NCBI GenBank assembly: GCA_002483105.1
Contig: DLHG01000013.1
Coordinates: forward strand, 744,001-808,000
DNA: 64,000 bases
Reading direction: 5' to 3'
Source: Bacteroidetes bacterium UBA7674
Lineage (GTDB): Bacteria > Bacteroidota > Bacteroidia > Chitinophagales > Chitinophagaceae
This document shows positions 61,390-64,000 of this stretch, piece by piece (within the stretch, counting starts at the first letter, position 1; the number at the start of each line of letters is the position of its first letter). Below the pieces are notes generated by a model that saw only the letters and a list, made by a program, of their open reading frames with translations, was not told where the DNA came from and made no database searches. The translations under genes and the position numbers were made by a program.

Positions 61390-62259
61390 TTAGTTGCCTA
61401 AATATGATTTTAAAAGGTTGCAACGTGTAGCCGTGCGGAGCTTAGTTATAGCTTTGTCCTTGATCTGGCGTACGCGCTCGCGTGTTAAAGAAAATTTTTC
61501 ACCGATGTCTTCCAGGCTCATTGGATGTTCTACCCCGATACCAAAATACAGTTTGATTACATCGCGTTGGCGATCTGTAAGTGTGCTGAGAGAACGTTCA
61601 ATTTCGCAACGAAGTGAGTCGTAGTGCTCCAGTCCTGAATCTGCTGACTCAGAATTGGGATTTTCCAGTACGTCCAGCAAGGTATTGTCTTCGCTATCTA
61701 CGAAAGGAGCATCCACAGATACGTGGCGGGCAGCAACACCAAGGGTAGTTTCTACCTCTTCGGTACCGATATCCAGCAGTTCTGCAAGTTCCTCTGTAGA
61801 GGGTTCGCGCTCAAATTCCTGTTCCAACTGAGAGTAAGCTTTGCTGATCTTGTTAGATAAGCCCACTTTGTTCAGCGGAAGACGAACGATACGTGATTGC
61901 TCTGCCAATGCCTGGAGGATAGATTGACGGATCCACCATACGGCGTAAGAAATGAATTTAAAACCTCTTGTTTCGTCAAAGCGTTGTGCTGCTTTGATGA
62001 GGCCGAGATTGCCCTCGTTAATAAGGTCACTTAAAGAAAGACCCTGATTCTGGTATTGCTTTGCTACTGATACTACGAAACGTAAGTTGGCTTTTGTTAG
62101 CTTTTCAAGAGCTTTCTGGTCTCCTTGTTTAATCTTAATGGCAAGCTGTACTTCTTCCTCAGGGGTAATCAAATCTACTTTGCCGATTTCCTGTAGGTAC
62201 TTTTCAAGAGATTGGCTTTCACGGTTGGTAATGGACTTCGTGATTTTAAGCTGACGCAT
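61390..62259 (-). CDS. rpoD: primary sigma factor RpoD/SigA
   Basis: 289 residues from the ATG at 62259 (MRQLKITKSITNRESQSLEK), or 291 from 62265. Contains regions 1.2-4.2: VSVAKQYQNQGLSLSDLINE, GLIKAAQRFDETRGFKFISY then AVWWIRQSILQALAEQ (regions 2.3-2.4), and LTRERVRQIKDKAITKLR (region 4.2 HTH). Region 1.1 and the non-conserved insert are missing, as is normal for Bacteroidota, whose primary sigma recognises the TAnnTTTG type promoters seen across this window. Confidence 0.97.
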   Translation of the reverse strand: MRQLKITKSITNRESQSLEKYLQEIGKVDLITPEEEVQLAIKIKQGDQKALEKLTKANLRFVVSVAKQYQNQGLSLSDLINEGNLGLIKAAQRFDETRGFKFISYAVWWIRQSILQALAEQSRIVRLPLNKVGLSNKISKAYSQLEQEFEREPSTEELAELLDIGTEEVETTLGVAARHVSVDAPFVDSEDNTLLDVLENPNSESADSGLEHYDSLRCEIERSLSTLTDRQRDVIKLYFGIGVEHPMSLEDIGEKFSLTRERVRQIKDKAITKLRTATRCNLLKSYLGN

Positions 62260-62341
62260 AGACATAGGCTAAATCATTTGGAGATTAGTAATAGACTGTT
62301 GTTGTAAACTAGTAGAAACGGTAAAAATGACATTGATATAG

Positions 62342-62373
62342 CAAATCTAAGGGTCTAAGCAATTCAACCCAAA
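62342..62373 (-). promoter_or_regulatory. rpoD promoter
   Basis: On the minus strand TTTG (62373-62370), 20 bases, then TAGATTTG (62349-62342): a complete Bacteroidota promoter, about 80 bases before the start codon. Confidence 0.65.
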
Positions 62374-62525
62374 ATTATTTTAGGTTTTTTTTAACAGCCA
62401 CAGCACAATATTTCAGCCGTTTTAGGCATCAAATATCGAGCCAATCCGGAATTAAAATTTTGATTATTGCTTCCTTTTTTTATTATTGCAGTCTGAGAAC
62501 AATTTAAAACGCGAAGCCAACCTCG

Positions 62526-62909
62526 ATGAGTAAGAAGAAGACAATGTACACGCTTGAGTTCCCGATACGAAGCTCCCCGGCCATATTATACGAGTTCCTG
62601 TCAACGCCGGTAGGCCTCCAGGAATGGTTTGCTGATAAAGTTGATCAAAGAGATAACCTTTTCTATTTTAGTTGGAATGGTGCACCTGATGAGGCTGAAT
62701 TGCTGGAAGCAGTAGAAAATGAATACGTTTTGTACCGTTGGGACCATTATGGTGATGATGAGTATTTCGAGTTCCGTATAGAACAAAGCCCCATTACCAA
62801 CGAAACAATACTTAGAATAACGGATTTTGCAGACAAAAGCGAGATAAAGGACCAGGAACGCTTGTGGCATTCCCAGGTAGCCGACCTGAAGCATCGCATA
62901 GGCGCATGA
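62526..62909 (+). CDS. START-like domain protein
   Basis: 127 residues of the SRPBCC/AHA1 fold: YTLEFPIRSSPAILYEFLST then GLQEWFADKVDQRDNLFYFS and a C-terminal helix WHSQVADLKHRIGA. Small START-like proteins of this type are widespread in Bacteroidota with unknown ligand. Between divergent rpoD and the LptF/G gene. Starts after a gene-free 260-bp gap holding the rpoD promoter. Confidence 0.8.
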   Translation: MSKKKTMYTLEFPIRSSPAILYEFLSTPVGLQEWFADKVDQRDNLFYFSWNGAPDEAELLEAVENEYVLYRWDHYGDDEYFEFRIEQSPITNETILRITDFADKSEIKDQERLWHSQVADLKHRIGA

Positions 62910-62931
62910 TCATTTTTTATCAATACTTTAT

Positions 62932-62959
62932 TAAAGGCTTGCTCTCATGCAAGCCTTTA
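62932..62959 (+). terminator. terminator after the START-like gene
   Basis: TAAAGGCTTGC / GCAAGCCTTTA arms (62932-62942 with 62949-62959), followed by TTTTTG, which is also part of a -7-like element. Confidence 0.85.
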
Positions 62960-62965
62960 TTTTTG

Positions 62966-62973
62966 TAGGTTTG
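62966..62973 (+). promoter_or_regulatory. -7 element of the LptF/G gene
   Basis: TAGGTTTG matches TAnnTTTG, 17 bp before the TTG start at 62991; a second match, TATTTTTG, overlaps the terminator at 62958-62965. Confidence 0.5.
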
Positions 62974-62990
62974 CAGCATAAATTCCCCGC

Positions 62991-64000
62991 TTGATAAAGA
63001 AACTGGATAAGCTTATCATAAGTAGCTTCGTAGGCCCTTTCGTGGTCACTTTCTTTGTTACCCTCTTTGTATTGGTAATGCAGTTTTTCTGGCTCTATAT
63101 GGATGAGCTGATAGGGAAGGGCCTGGGCGTATGGATGATCCTCCAGATGCTGTTTTACATTTCCACTACTCTTGTTCCGCTGGCTTTACCCCTGGGGGTA
63201 TTGCTTGCCTCTATCATGACCTTTGGTGCAATGGGCGAAAATTTCGAATTAGTAGCTATAAAGTCATCAGGAGTATCATTGCTTCGCTTCATGAGGCCGC
63301 TGTTTGTTTTTATGATATTGGTGAGTGTAGGTGCGTTCTTTTTTAGTAATAATGTGATACCTGTTGCTAATCTTAAGGCTCTGTCTCTGCTGTACGACCT
63401 GCGTAATTCAAAACCTACATTCAATATCAGGGCAGGCCAGTTCAATAACGATATTAAAGGCTTTTCCATCAGGGTTGGTAGTAAAGATAAAGACGGAAAG
63501 ACCATCAGGGATATTATCATTTATGATCAGTCTTCCGGTTATGGTAACGACAACATTATCCTCGCCGAAAAGGGGCAGATGATACCTACGGCTGATAAAC
63601 AAGCGTTGATATTCAGGCTGAAGAACGGCTGCAGGTACGAAGAACAGCAAGGCAAGCAAGGGGGTAACTCCAAGCCGCAAACACGTTTATATTTTGAAAC
63701 ATGGGATAAGGTTTTTGATCTTTCTTCTTTCAAGGTTAACCGTACCAACCAGGATCTCTTTAAGAATGCTTACCAGATGATGAACGTAGCACAGCTATCG
63801 GATGGTATAGACAGTATGAAGCGAAAGCAAAAGACGATAGGTAAAACGGTAACATCTTACCTGAGTCCATACCAGTTGTTATTGAAAACGGAGTCTGAGA
63901 ATAAGCAGTTCATCGCTAAGGTTAAAGCTCCGAGGGAAGATATCAGGAAATATGATTCTGCTTTCAGCGAGATGATACCTGATTCACAAAAGGCGGCCAT
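62991..64000 (+). CDS. LptF/LptG-family permease, N-terminal part
   Basis: Partial, running off the right edge (336 codons). The likely start is TTG at 62991, giving IKKLDKLIISSFVGPFVVTF; no ATG gives a complete first helix. Three membrane segments precede a periplasmic domain: VTFFVTLFVLVMQFFWLY, FYISTTLVPLALPLGVLLAS and FVFMILVSVGAFFFSN, with MGENFELVAIKSSGVSLLR between, the YjgP/YjgQ signature. It would belong to the lipopolysaccharide export complex LptBFG, lifting LPS from the inner membrane. Confidence 0.9.
   Translation, partial: MIKKLDKLIISSFVGPFVVTFFVTLFVLVMQFFWLYMDELIGKGLGVWMILQMLFYISTTLVPLALPLGVLLASIMTFGAMGENFELVAIKSSGVSLLRFMRPLFVFMILVSVGAFFFSNNVIPVANLKALSLLYDLRNSKPTFNIRAGQFNNDIKGFSIRVGSKDKDGKTIRDIIIYDQSSGYGNDNIILAEKGQMIPTADKQALIFRLKNGCRYEEQQGKQGGNSKPQTRLYFETWDKVFDLSSFKVNRTNQDLFKNAYQMMNVAQLSDGIDSMKRKQKTIGKTVTSYLSPYQLLLKTESENKQFIAKVKAPREDIRKYDSAFSEMIPDSQKAA

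Overview
The window reads as a chromosomal segment of a Bacteroidota bacterium, most likely of the Chitinophagaceae or a close relative. Reasons: -7 promoter elements of the form TAnnTTTG; a short primary sigma factor lacking region 1.1; BshA (bacillithiol synthesis); secreted proteins with Por/T9SS-type C-terminal sorting domains; a TonB-dependent receptor with an N-terminal carboxypeptidase-like domain; and SusC-phylum style small lipoproteins. About 62 protein genes are called; no tRNA, rRNA, CRISPR array, insertion sequence or intact prophage was seen. Genus is not resolved.

Layout. 1-3.9 kb: start of an M28-like peptidase (cut by the window edge), a small haem-c lipoprotein, bshA and an amino acid permease. 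3.9-14.4 kb: leftward genes for a TPR histidine kinase, an acidic protein, a YdcF-like protein, MutS, an M1-like peptidase, two FKBP isomerases and a DHH phosphoesterase. 14.5-19.9 kb: ndk, a repeat-rich 0.75-kb gap, a TetR regulator that appears to control itself and a four-gene membrane/rhodanese operon through two matching operators, an oxidoreductase, a Crp-family regulator and an SRPBCC protein. 20-21 kb: a tandem array of four paralogous cysteine-patterned small lipoproteins (a fifth lies at 34.8 kb). 21.3-29.5 kb: rpoB-rpoC with their own promoter. 29.6-38.9 kb: a His/Cys-rich secreted protein, OmpA-like lipoprotein, TonB receptor, outer-membrane barrel, DoxX, SpoIIAA-like protein, a T9SS cargo and small unknowns. 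38.9-44.6 kb: two DinB/MDMPI-type proteins with a Crp/Fnr regulator, malic enzyme and a BaiN-like flavoprotein.

44.7-48.2 kb is a non-homologous end-joining operon: Ku, a LigD phosphoesterase domain and a LigD ligase-polymerase. The two LigD parts lie in different frames joined exactly at an A9 run holding a dnaX-type A_AAA_AAG site, with the -1 frame open across the join, so either recoding makes the full protein or the sequence carries a one-base indel. 49.7-52.4 and 56.7-59.7 kb hold a YdeP-type molybdopterin oxidoreductase and, separately, fdhD, mobA, a P-loop NTPase and a membrane protein: a molybdenum-enzyme module. Between them (52.6-56.6 kb) sit an unknown protein, a membrane protein, a histidine kinase and a response regulator in one operon, followed by two unrecognised genes, one of which shows a caspase-fold-like GHAS/GCST His-Cys pair. 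The window ends with a TrmH methylase, an isolated terminase-like HTH protein followed by a degenerate repeat block, the primary sigma factor, a START-like protein and the beginning of an LptF/G permease.

The observations most worth pursuing are the LigD frame junction, the putative caspase-like gene pair next to a two-component system, the paired TetR operators, the cysteine lipoprotein family and the shared degenerate repeat element at 15.3 and 61.2 kb.
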